Below, piece by piece: positions 1-5,012 of a stretch of DNA of 5,012 nt (positions within the stretch are counted from its first letter, which is position 1; every line of letters begins with the position of its first letter). Position numbers and translations under genes: made by a program. This stretch comes from an uncultured Collinsella sp. (GTDB lineage Bacteria; Actinomycetota; Coriobacteriia; Coriobacteriales; Coriobacteriaceae), in NCBI GenBank assembly GCA_900549335.1, contig UROJ01000121.1, positions 1-5,012 on the forward strand, read 5' to 3'. The notes beneath the pieces are model-generated. The model worked only from the letters and a program-made list of their open reading frames with translations. It ran no database searches and was not told the origin of the DNA.

Positions 1-312
1 CTCGATATCACCGACGGTGCGGTCGGCGTTCCACCGCTCGAGTTCGGAGATAAAGTCGTCGATCGCCTCGTCCATAACAGCGGTGACGGCGGCGTCCATG
101 TCGGCGAAGTAGTGGTAGAACAATGAACGCGTGCAGCCGGCTCGCTTGGTCACGGCCGATACCGATAGGTGGGACACGCCCAGCTCGGAGCTTACGGTGC
201 GCACGGCATCGAGGATCTCGCGACGGCGTTCGTCGCCCGTCAGGCGCTTTGCCGCGCTATCGGATGCGGGGACGGCATCGACCACAGAGGTACCTGCTGT
301 GTTATTGCCCAT
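1..312 (-). CDS. TetR/AcrR-family transcriptional regulator, N-terminal part (cut by window edge)
   Basis: Translating the minus strand from the ATG at 312-310 gives 104 codons with no stop before the left edge, so the C-terminal ligand-binding domain is missing. Residues about 28-75 form a typical TetR DNA-binding domain: a first helix (RREILDAVRTV, 31-40), then LGVSHLSVSAVTKRAGCTRS (44-63) as the helix-turn-helix, closed by the hallmark LFYHYFADMDA (64-74), equivalent to the family's LYYHFxxKExL. Residues 1-24 are a polar, Ala/Ser-rich leader ahead of the domain. An AAAGGCGG-like ribosome binding site lies about 6 bases before the ATG on the minus strand, which supports this start. The gene is divergent from the large oxidoreductase, and two matching palindromes lie between them, the usual layout for a TetR repressor controlling itself and its neighbour. 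The ligand cannot be inferred because the sensing domain is outside the window. Confidence 0.9.
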   Translation of the reverse strand, partial: MGNNTAGTSVVDAVPASDSAAKRLTGDERRREILDAVRTVSSELGVSHLSVSAVTKRAGCTRSLFYHYFADMDAAVTAVMDEAIDDFISELERWNADRTVGDIE

Positions 313-356
313 GTTTTGCCGCCTTTCATCCTCTTTTGCCTGACCGTTCGCCTAAC

Positions 357-385
357 AGTCTTGAATATTGTTGACGGTTCGTCAA
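357..385 (-). promoter_or_regulatory. Candidate tetR promoter on the minus strand
   Basis: Reading the minus strand, TTGACG (385-380) is followed after 17 bp by AAGACT (362-357), a poor -10 box with three of six matches. The -35 box is the right arm of the first palindrome, which would give autorepression. This is a position-based guess. Confidence 0.2.
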
Positions 386-389
386 TACT
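361..389 (+). promoter_or_regulatory. Candidate promoter for the oxidoreductase-hypA unit
   Basis: TTGAAT (361-366) and AATACT (384-389) are separated by 17 bp, and each matches four of six positions of the sigma-70-type consensus. Transcription would start near 396 and give a leader of about 105 bases. The first palindrome fills the spacer, fitting repression by the divergent TetR protein. The boxes are weak and other pairings are possible, for example TACTAT at 386-391 with a 19-bp spacer. Confidence 0.3.
371..385. promoter_or_regulatory. Palindromic operator 1, TTGACG-GTT-CGTCAA
   Basis: A perfect inverted repeat with 6-bp arms and a 3-bp spacer in the divergent intergenic region. It has the same design as a second palindrome 23 bp downstream. 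Its size and position fit a TetR dimer site, so I infer it is bound by the regulator encoded at 1-312. It lies between candidate plus-strand promoter boxes (361-366 and 384-389), and its minus-strand TTGACG could serve as a -35 box for tetR. Occupancy could therefore block both directions. Confidence 0.65.
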
Positions 390-393
390 ATTT

Positions 394-408
394 TTGACAC
401 AATGTCAA
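394..408. promoter_or_regulatory. Palindromic operator 2, TTGACA-CAA-TGTCAA
   Basis: A second perfect 6+3+6 inverted repeat. It shares TTGAC and GTCAA with the first palindrome, while the 3-bp centre differs and the innermost arm pair changes from G:C to A:T in a compensating way. That pattern suggests the symmetry itself is selected. The 23-bp spacing is a little over two helical turns, placing two dimers on nearly the same face of the DNA. Proposed as the second site for the divergent TetR-family regulator. Confidence 0.65.
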
Positions 409-501
409 CAATGGCGGGTGAACGGCATGGGGGCATGTCCGGCCTGCAAAAAAAGAGGGGCGCTGCGGTCCCGCCGGGCTGCGGCAAGAGAAGGGACAAC
501 C

Positions 502-3279
502 ATGATTCTCAACGGACCGGGGATTAGTTACACCGAGCCCGACATCGGTTCGGAGTTCGTGCCGCCGCTGCCGGAGCATCCGCGCGAGGCCATCGTCAAG
601 CTGTGCGAGCACTGCACCAACCGTCTGCTGCATCGCGACGAGCTGCTGGGCTACGAGTACTGGTCGTTTGCCGAGGCCGCAACCGACGAGCAGGCCGAAG
701 TGCTCTGCAAGATGAAGATGCGCCGTCCCTATACGCTGCCCGAGATGGTCAAGCTCACCGGCATGCCCGAAGCCGATATCGAGAAGATGCTCGACGACAT
801 GAGCTACACGGGTCTGCTCGAGTACAACTGGGAAAACCCCGAGCGCGCCAAGCAATGGGTGTTGCCCATGCTGGTGCCGGGTTCTGCCGAGTTCCTCAAC
901 ATGCGCGTGAGCCAGCTCGAGGAGCACCCGGTCTATGCCAAGTTCTTTGAGCAGGCGTCCAAGGGACCGCTGTCCAAGGCCACGCCGATGGTGCCGCCCG
1001 GAGGCGCCGGCATCGGCATGCACGTCATTCCGGTCGAGAAGGCCATCGACGCCGCGAGCACCTCGGTGCCGATCGAGCATATCGAGCATTGGCTCGACAA
1101 ATACGATGGCAAATATGCCGCCAGCACCTGCAGCTGCCGCGCGAGCCGTCGCGTGATGGGTGAGGGCTGCGCCGACGACCCGGCCGATTGGTGCATCGCC
1201 GTGGGCGATATGGCCGACTACGTGGTTGAGACCGATCGTGGCCATTACGTGACCCGCGACGAGGTTTACGACATCTTGCGCCAGGCCGAGGACAACGGCT
1301 TTGTGCACCAGATCACTAATATCGACGGCGAGAACAAGATCTTCGCCATCTGCAACTGCAACGTCAACGTGTGCTACGCCCTGCGCACCTCGCAGCTGTT
1401 CAACACGCCCAACCTGTCGCGCTCGGCCTATGTCGCTAAGGTCGAGAAGGACAAGTGCGTGGCCTGCGGTCGCTGCGTCGAGGTGTGTCCGGCCGGCGCC
1501 GCCAAGCTGGGCCAGAAGCTCTGCAGCAAAAAGGCCGGCGGACAGGTGCCCGAGTATCCGCGCCAGGAGCTGCCCGATGCCACCAAGTGGGACCACACCA
1601 AGTGGTCGCCCAACTACCGCAACGACAACCGCATCGAGACGCATGAGTCCGGCACCGCTCCCTGCAAGACGGCCTGCCCCGCGCACGTTGCCGTTCAGGG
1701 CTATTTGAAGCTCGCGGCTCAGGGTCGCTATGACGAGGCGCTGGCACTCATTAAGCGCGAGAACCCGCTGCCCGCTATCTGCGGCCGTGTGTGCAACCGC
1801 CGCTGCGAGGACGCCTGCACCCGCGGCCGTGTGGACGCCGCCGTGGCCATCGACGAGGTCAAGAAGTTCATCGCCCAGCGCGATCTGGATGCCGCGACCC
1901 GCTACGTCCCGCCCGTGGTGACGCCGACGCGCGCTGGCGGCTTTGATCAGAAGATCGCCATCATCGGTGCCGGTCCGGCCGGCCTGTCCTGCGCTTTCTA
2001 TCTGGCCGAGAAGGGCTACAAGCCCGTCGTCTTCGAGAAAAACGAGCGCCCGGGCGGCATGCTCACCTACGGCATTCCCAGCTTTAAGCTGCAGAAGGAC
2101 GTCATTGAGGCCGAGGTCGAGATCATTCGCCTGATGGGTGCCGAGTTCCGCTATGGCGTGGAGGTCGGTCGTGATGTGACGCTCGACGAGCTGCGCGCGC
2201 AGGGCTTTAAGGCCTTTTACGTGGCCAACGGCTGCCAGGGCGGCCGCCTTGCCGGTATTCCGGGCGAGGATGCCGTGGACGTGACCGTGGCCGTCGACTT
2301 CCTTCGCGAGGTTAACAGCGGCAAGATCGATACCCTGTCCGGCCGCACCATTGTGGTGGGCGGCGGCAACGTGGCCATCGACGTTGCCCGCAACGCCTGC
2401 CGTCTGGGCTCTGGGCACGTTGAGATGTTCTGCCTGGAGAGCGAGGTCCAGATGCCCGCCAGCGAGGAAGAACGTCGCGAGGCCGTTGAGGACGGCGCTC
2501 ACATCAGCTGCGGCTGGGGCCCCAAGGAGATTCACCTGGACGAGGCCGGTCGTGTGTGCGGTATCACCTTCAAGCGCTGCACGCGTGTCTTTGACGACGA
2601 GGGCCGTTTTGCGCCCGAGTACGACGAGAACGATCTGCGCCGTGTCGATGCCGACCGTGTCGTCATGTCGATTGGCCAGTCCATTGTGTGGGGCGACCTG
2701 CTGGCTGGCTCCAAGGTGGAGCTCGGCCGCGGCCAGGGCGCCCTTGCCGATCTCCAGACTTACCAGACCGCCGAACCCGACATCTTTGTGGGTGGTGACG
2801 TCTACACTGGCCCCGGCTTTGCCATCGACGCTATCGCCGCCGGCCACGAGGCCGCGGTGTCCATCCATCGCTTTGTGCAGCCGGGCTCCACGCTCACCAT
2901 CGGCCGCAATCAGCGCCGCTACACCGCGCTCGACCGCGACGACGTTGTGCTCGAGAGCTACGACAACGCGAGCCGCGAGGTTGCGCATGTGGACCGCGAA
3001 CGCGAGAAGGCTGCGCCGTTTAGCGAGTATGTTGAGACCTTTACCGAGGAGCAGGTGCGCGCCGAGACCGCCCGCTGCCTGGGCTGCGGCGCCTCGATCG
3101 TCGACCCCAACAAGTGCATCGGCTGCGGCCTGTGCACCACCAAGTGCGCGTTTGACGCTATCCATCTGGATCGCGACCGCCCCGAGTGCTCAACGATGGT
3201 CAAATACGAGCAAAAGCTCCCAAGCCTGGGCAAGTATGCTTTAAAGCGCGCCATCAAGATCAAATTTGGTCGCAAGTAA
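502..3279 (+). CDS. Multidomain Fe-S/FAD oxidoreductase (GltD/NfnB-like NAD(P)H-dependent, with ferredoxin modules)
   Basis: A 925-residue predicted cytoplasmic electron-transfer enzyme with no signal peptide or membrane segment. Residues 1-310 have a CEHC pair (35-38), a helix-turn-helix-like stretch (about 77-107) and a cysteine set C210, C212, C223, C231, C284, C286, C291, resembling Fe-S proteins that carry a ferredoxin motif next. That motif is C319, C322, C325, C329-Pro. Residues 385-460 match the GltD N-terminal Fe-S domain (C388, C392, then C427, C431, C435, C439). The FAD fold starts at GAGPAG (489-494) with acidic E512. GGMLTYGIPSFKL (518-530), the NAD(P)H-site GGGNVAIDVAR (620-630) and VGGDVYTGPGFAIDAIAAG (763-781) follow the GltD/NfnB/SudA pattern. 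A CLGC pair (859-862) precedes a last ferredoxin motif, C872, C875, C878, C882. The likely role is moving electrons between NAD(P)H and ferredoxin-like carriers; partner and substrate are unknown. The ATG at 502 is chosen because GAGAAGGG lies about 6 bases upstream. An in-frame ATG at 427 has a weaker site. hypA follows after 30 bases. Confidence 0.85.
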   Translation: MILNGPGISYTEPDIGSEFVPPLPEHPREAIVKLCEHCTNRLLHRDELLGYEYWSFAEAATDEQAEVLCKMKMRRPYTLPEMVKLTGMPEADIEKMLDDMSYTGLLEYNWENPERAKQWVLPMLVPGSAEFLNMRVSQLEEHPVYAKFFEQASKGPLSKATPMVPPGGAGIGMHVIPVEKAIDAASTSVPIEHIEHWLDKYDGKYAASTCSCRASRRVMGEGCADDPADWCIAVGDMADYVVETDRGHYVTRDEVYDILRQAEDNGFVHQITNIDGENKIFAICNCNVNVCYALRTSQLFNTPNLSRSAYVAKVEKDKCVACGRCVEVCPAGAAKLGQKLCSKKAGGQVPEYPRQELPDATKWDHTKWSPNYRNDNRIETHESGTAPCKTACPAHVAVQGYLKLAAQGRYDEALALIKRENPLPAICGRVCNRRCEDACTRGRVDAAVAIDEVKKFIAQRDLDAATRYVPPVVTPTRAGGFDQKIAIIGAGPAGLSCAFYLAEKGYKPVVFEKNERPGGMLTYGIPSFKLQKDVIEAEVEIIRLMGAEFRYGVEVGRDVTLDELRAQGFKAFYVANGCQGGRLAGIPGEDAVDVTVAVDFLREVNSGKIDTLSGRTIVVGGGNVAIDVARNACRLGSGHVEMFCLESEVQMPASEEERREAVEDGAHISCGWGPKEIHLDEAGRVCGITFKRCTRVFDDEGRFAPEYDENDLRRVDADRVVMSIGQSIVWGDLLAGSKVELGRGQGALADLQTYQTAEPDIFVGGDVYTGPGFAIDAIAAGHEAAVSIHRFVQPGSTLTIGRNQRRYTALDRDDVVLESYDNASREVAHVDREREKAAPFSEYVETFTEEQVRAETARCLGCGASIVDPNKCIGCGLCTTKCAFDAIHLDRDRPECSTMVKYEQKLPSLGKYALKRAIKIKFGRK

Positions 3280-3309
3280 GTAGCCATAACGGGAACGGCG
3301 GAAGAAAAA

Positions 3310-3738
3310 GTGCATGAATTGGGGATCGTTTACCACATCATTCGCGATGTTGAGAACGTGGCGCGCGCCAATGGCGTGAGTCGCGTTTCGAGCGTGACGT
3401 TGCTGTTGGGCGAGGTCTCGGGCGTCGTTCCCGACTTGCTGCTCGACGCTTGGCGCTGGGCTGCAGATAAAAAGCCCATCACCGAGGGCGCGGAGCTTAT
3501 CGTGGAGCCCGTCGAGGCCGTGACGCATTGCGAGGTATGCGGCCGCGACTACGCGACGGTCGAGCATGGCAAGACCTGCCCCCATTGCGGTAGCGGCGAG
3601 ACATACCTGCTGCAGGGCCAAGAGGTCATGATCAAGCAGATCGAGACCCCCGACGAGGATCCGGCAGACGCTGCTCCTGACGGCCTCTCCGACGCCCCCG
3701 ACGCCGTCGACGCCGCCAACCCCCTCCACATCGTCTAG
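3310..3738 (+). CDS. hypA: HypA, hydrogenase maturation nickel metallochaperone
   Basis: A 142-residue cytoplasmic protein matching HypA, which delivers nickel to [NiFe]-hydrogenase precursors together with HypB. The N-terminus is MHELG, with the conserved nickel-binding His2 directly after the start. This fixes the start as the GTG at 3310. A GGAAGA ribosome binding site sits 4 bases upstream. The structural zinc site is complete: C74-x2-C77 and C90-x2-C93 (CEVC and CPHC). The core ends near residue 113, about the usual full family length of 113-118. The remaining 28 or so residues form an Asp/Ala/Pro-rich acidic tail that is unusual and looks unstructured. The gene begins 30 bases after the oxidoreductase and probably shares its transcript. 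No other hyp gene or hydrogenase subunit is in the window, so the client enzyme must be encoded elsewhere. HypA can also serve urease in some bacteria, so hydrogenase is likely but not proven. Confidence 0.93.
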   Translation: MHELGIVYHIIRDVENVARANGVSRVSSVTLLLGEVSGVVPDLLLDAWRWAADKKPITEGAELIVEPVEAVTHCEVCGRDYATVEHGKTCPHCGSGETYLLQGQEVMIKQIETPDEDPADAAPDGLSDAPDAVDAANPLHIV

Positions 3739-3749
3739 GATCCCCTATA

Positions 3750-3821
3750 AGTTGCGGTGAAATAGTTCCTAAATCCAGCCTTCTGGCTCTTAAACAAGAA
3801 CTATTCCACCGCAACTATTTT
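3750..3821 (+). terminator. Long hairpin with U-rich tail after hypA; possible repeat-family palindrome
   Basis: The left arm GTTGCGGTGAAATAGTTC (3751-3768) pairs with GAACTATTCCACCGCAAC (3798-3815). Seventeen of 18 positions pair, with one A-C mismatch, and 3750/3816 add an A-T pair. The 29-base interior can form a smaller hairpin (AGCC-TTCT-GGCT, 3777-3788). The right arm is followed by TATTTT, giving a plausible rho-independent terminator 12 bases after the hypA stop. The stem is longer than a simple terminator needs and resembles a repetitive extragenic palindrome or miniature element. Copy number elsewhere in the genome cannot be seen here. Confidence 0.6.
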
Positions 3822-3827
3822 GAGTGG

Positions 3828-3851
3828 TTTCGTAGACCATAAGTCACGAAA
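3828..3851. repeat. Hairpin TTTCGT/ACGAAA just after the terminator
   Basis: TTTCGT (3828-3833) pairs with ACGAAA (3846-3851), then after a bulged A3834 GAC (3835-3837) pairs with GTC (3843-3845) around a 5-base loop. A competing pairing joins ACTATTTT (3814-3821) to AAAATAGT (3849-3856), which would break the base of the terminator stem. No U-tract follows on either strand, so this is probably not a terminator. Confidence 0.4.
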
Positions 3852-3868
3852 ATAGTCAAGCCATGTCT

Positions 3869-3879
3869 GTTTAAACAAA
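3869..3879 (+). repeat. GTTTAAACAAA motif, copy 1
   Basis: An 11-base exact match to 4032-4042. The core GTTTAAAC is an 8-bp palindrome. Two exact copies in an AT-rich control region could be binding sites for one regulator, but AT-rich sequence raises the odds of chance matches. Confidence 0.3.
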
Positions 3880-3891
3880 ATAGCGGCAGTA

Positions 3892-3909
3892 CAAGCGCAT
3901 TCGCGCTTG
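3892..3909. repeat. Perfect hairpin CAAGCGC-ATTC-GCGCTTG
   Basis: A perfect 7-bp GC-rich stem with a 4-base loop, standing out in AT-rich surroundings. The plus strand continues CCTAAAATCG, which is not a U-tract, and the minus strand also lacks one. It is therefore a poor intrinsic terminator and could be a protein-binding palindrome or part of a small RNA. Confidence 0.4.
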
Positions 3910-4031
3910 CCTAAAATCGTTATTAATGAACAGCCTGCTTGTATCTGTAAAATACATAGCTTGATGAGTGACGCTTTATCAGGTAATGAGTCGAAAAAAA
4001 GTAATGTAATCAATTTGTAACAAACTTAGAC

Positions 4032-4042
4032 GTTTAAACAAA
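4032..4042 (+). repeat. GTTTAAACAAA motif, copy 2
   Basis: The second exact copy of the motif at 3869-3879, 163 bases downstream of it. It ends 25 bases before the TATAAT box at 4068. That places it next to the expected -35 region, where an activator or repressor of the PTS promoter could bind. Confidence 0.3.
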
Positions 4043-4044
4043 TA

Positions 4045-4073
4045 ATCCAACCTTTTGCGGATTTAGCTATAAT
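4045..4073 (+). promoter_or_regulatory. Candidate promoter of the PTS gene (consensus TATAAT)
   Basis: TATAAT at 4068-4073 is a perfect -10 box, 70 bases upstream of the ATG. At 17-bp spacing the -35 position reads ATCCAA, only two matches to consensus, so the promoter may need an activator. Transcription would begin near 4080 and leave a short leader of about 65 bases. Confidence 0.45.
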
Positions 4074-4126
4074 TCCACAATCCAAACAGGTATACTCCTT
4101 TCATGTCGTGTAGGAAATACGTAGAC

Positions 4127-4136
4127 AAAAAGGAGG
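4127..4136 (+). promoter_or_regulatory. Strong ribosome binding site that sets the PTS EIIAB start
   Basis: AAAAAGGAGG is a near-ideal Shine-Dalgarno sequence ending 7 bases before the ATG at 4144. Three starts crowd behind it. ATG at 4139 meets TGA at once, and GTG at 4141 is in frame but only 4 bases away, so ATG at 4144 is best placed. Confidence 0.75.
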
Positions 4137-4143
4137 TTATGTG

Positions 4144-5012
4144 ATGGTAAGTATTGTTCTTGCTAGCCACGGGGACTTGGCAGCTGGAATCAAGCAGACG
4201 GGCTCGATGGTCTTTGGCGATCAGCCGTCTGTTGCCGTGGTCTCGCTCGAGCCGAGCATGGGCCCCGACGACTTCCGTGCCAAGGTCGAGGAAGCAGTCG
4301 CTTCCTTCGAGGACCAGGAGCAGGTGCTCTTCCTCGTTGATCTGTGGGGCGGCACGCCGTTCAACCAGATCAGCGGGCTCATCGAGGGCCACGATTCCTG
4401 GGCTATCGTCACCGGTGTCAACCTGCCTATGCTCATCGAGGCATATTCGCAGCGCTTTGACGCAAAGAACACTGCACATGCGATCGCAAAACATCTCGTG
4501 ACTGAGGCTAAGGCTGGCGTGCGCGTCAAGCCCGAGTCTCTGGAGCCCGAGGAGAAGAAGCCGGCTGCGGCCGCCGCTGCTCCTGCAGGCGCCATCCCTC
4601 CGGGAACGGTCATCGGCGACGGGCACATCAAGATCGCCCACGTCCGTATCGACACCCGTCTGCTGCATGGTCAGGTGGCCACCACGTGGACCAAGCAGAT
4701 TAACCCCAACCGCATCATCGTGGTTTCCGACGGCGTTGCTCACGACGAGCTTCGTAAGACCATGATCGAGCAGGCTGCCCCTCCGGGAGTCCATGCCAAC
4801 GTCGTGCCCATCAAGAAGATGGCCGAGGTCGTCAAGGACACGCGCTTTGGTGACACCAAGGCCATGCTGCTCTTTGAGAATCCGCAGGATCTGCTCAAGG
4901 CCATCGAGGCCGGCGTCGACATCAAGGAAGTCAACATCGGTTCTATGGCTCACTCCAAGGGCAAGGTCGTCGTCACCAACGCCGTCGCTATGGGCGATGA
5001 CGATGTCAAGAC
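4144..5012 (+). CDS. manX: PTS mannose/fructose/sorbose-family EIIAB component (ManX type), cut at right edge
   Basis: The frame stays open for 289 codons to the window edge. The protein is the cytoplasmic part of a PTS sugar permease: it takes phosphate from HPr on its IIA domain, passes it to IIB, and then to sugar entering through IIC/IID. Residues 1 to about 125 are the IIA domain, with the active histidine H9 in VLASHGDLAAG, and VLFLVDLWGGTPFN (61-74) and GVNLPMLIE (91-99) typical of the family. Residues about 133-158 are an Ala/Pro/Glu-rich hinge. The IIB domain starts near 162, with its phosphorylated histidine H175 in RIDTRLLHGQVATTW, followed by RIIVVSD (190-196) and APPGV (212-216). 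Domain order and spacing follow Escherichia coli ManX (about 323 residues), so roughly 35 residues are missing. Genes for IIC and IID are expected downstream. Sugar specificity cannot be read from this subunit. Confidence 0.93.
   Translation, partial: MVSIVLASHGDLAAGIKQTGSMVFGDQPSVAVVSLEPSMGPDDFRAKVEEAVASFEDQEQVLFLVDLWGGTPFNQISGLIEGHDSWAIVTGVNLPMLIEAYSQRFDAKNTAHAIAKHLVTEAKAGVRVKPESLEPEEKKPAAAAAAPAGAIPPGTVIGDGHIKIAHVRIDTRLLHGQVATTWTKQINPNRIIVVSDGVAHDELRKTMIEQAAPPGVHANVVPIKKMAEVVKDTRFGDTKAMLLFENPQDLLKAIEAGVDIKEVNIGSMAHSKGKVVVTNAVAMGDDDVK

Larger units (their letters stand above)
3822..4060. other. AT-rich intergenic stretch without a convincing gene
   Basis: Base composition drops sharply from the GC-rich genes on either side. 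I found no open reading frame with both a ribosome binding site and recognisable protein features, and no tRNA or known riboswitch fold. It holds two hairpins and a repeated GTTTAAACAAA motif, listed separately. It may be a long upstream control region for the PTS gene, the remains of a decayed gene, or a home for an unrecognised small RNA. Confidence 0.5.

Noticed and set aside
461..485. GC-rich small inverted repeats (GCGG-TC-CCGC and GCCG-GGCTG-CGGC) in the oxidoreductase leader
   Set aside because: The 4-bp stems overlap each other and are expected by chance in GC-rich DNA. No attenuator-like U-tract follows.
169..501. Extension of the oxidoreductase frame back to an ATG at 169
   Set aside because: The extension overlaps the tetR coding sequence and the divergent control region, has no family resemblance, and lacks a ribosome binding site as good as the one before 502.
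388..3165. Long minus-strand open frame of 925 codons opposite the oxidoreductase
   Set aside because: Its translation is low-complexity, rich in Ala, Gly, His, Leu and Val, with no recognisable motif. It is the codon-bias shadow of the GC-rich plus-strand gene, whose cofactor motifs are clear.
2351..3244. Plus-strand 297-codon open frame in another frame inside the oxidoreductase
   Set aside because: The product is dominated by Ala, Arg, Ser, Pro and Thr, as expected from an out-of-frame reading of GC-rich codons, and it lies wholly within the region encoding the FAD/NAD(P)H domains.
3801..4013. Minus-strand 70-codon open frame in the AT-rich gap
   Set aside because: It starts with TTG, has no ribosome binding site, ends inside the terminator palindrome and resembles no protein I recognise. 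It could be a gene remnant, but nothing supports expression.
4020..4110. Sigma-54 (-24/-12) promoter, as used by some mannose-family PTS operons in Firmicutes
   Set aside because: No properly spaced GG and GC elements are visible. The TTGC at 4055 has no GG partner upstream, while a consensus TATAAT is present.
4063..4953. Minus-strand open frame of 296 codons opposite the PTS gene
   Set aside because: It is antisense to a clear EIIAB coding sequence with both active histidines and shows no protein-family features of its own.

Overview
The window looks like chromosomal DNA from a high-GC anaerobic gut Actinobacterium of the Coriobacteriia, most likely Collinsella or a near relative. This is an inference from GC-rich third positions, abrupt AT-rich intergenic DNA, an Fe-S/flavin oxidoreductase rich in cysteine, a [NiFe]-hydrogenase maturation gene and a mannose-family PTS. 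It was not tested by any search.

Layout. Positions 1-312 (minus strand) hold the first 104 codons of a TetR-family repressor that runs off the left edge. Positions 313-501 are a divergent control region. It contains two perfect 15-bp palindromes of one design, TTGACR-N3-YGTCAA, 23 bp apart, which are the obvious candidate operators for that regulator. Positions 502-3279 (plus strand) encode a 925-residue multidomain oxidoreductase. It joins an N-terminal cysteine-rich Fe-S module with a helix-turn-helix-like segment, a [4Fe-4S] ferredoxin motif, a GltD/NfnB-type FAD and NAD(P)H reductase core, and a C-terminal ferredoxin motif. Thirty bases later, positions 3310-3738 encode HypA, a nickel metallochaperone, from a GTG start. 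The two genes probably form one transcript. It ends at a long, nearly perfect hairpin with a U-rich tail (3750-3821).

Positions 3822-4143 are AT-rich and I see no convincing gene there. The stretch carries two hairpins, two copies of GTTTAAACAAA, and a TATAAT box close to the next gene. From 4144 to the right edge (plus strand) lies a mannose/fructose/sorbose-family PTS EIIAB protein (ManX type), with both phosphoryl-accepting histidines visible and the last few dozen residues missing. It is probably the first gene of a sugar-uptake operon continuing beyond the window.

How it fits together. The TetR protein probably controls itself and the oxidoreductase-hypA pair. Pairing an NAD(P)H/ferredoxin-type electron-transfer protein with a nickel-insertion factor suggests a link to hydrogen or reductant balance in a fermenting anaerobe, though no hydrogenase structural gene is in the window. 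The PTS gene appears to be a separate transcription unit. The least ordinary items are the architecture of the large oxidoreductase, its linkage to a lone hypA, the tandem operator pair, and the long palindrome after hypA.
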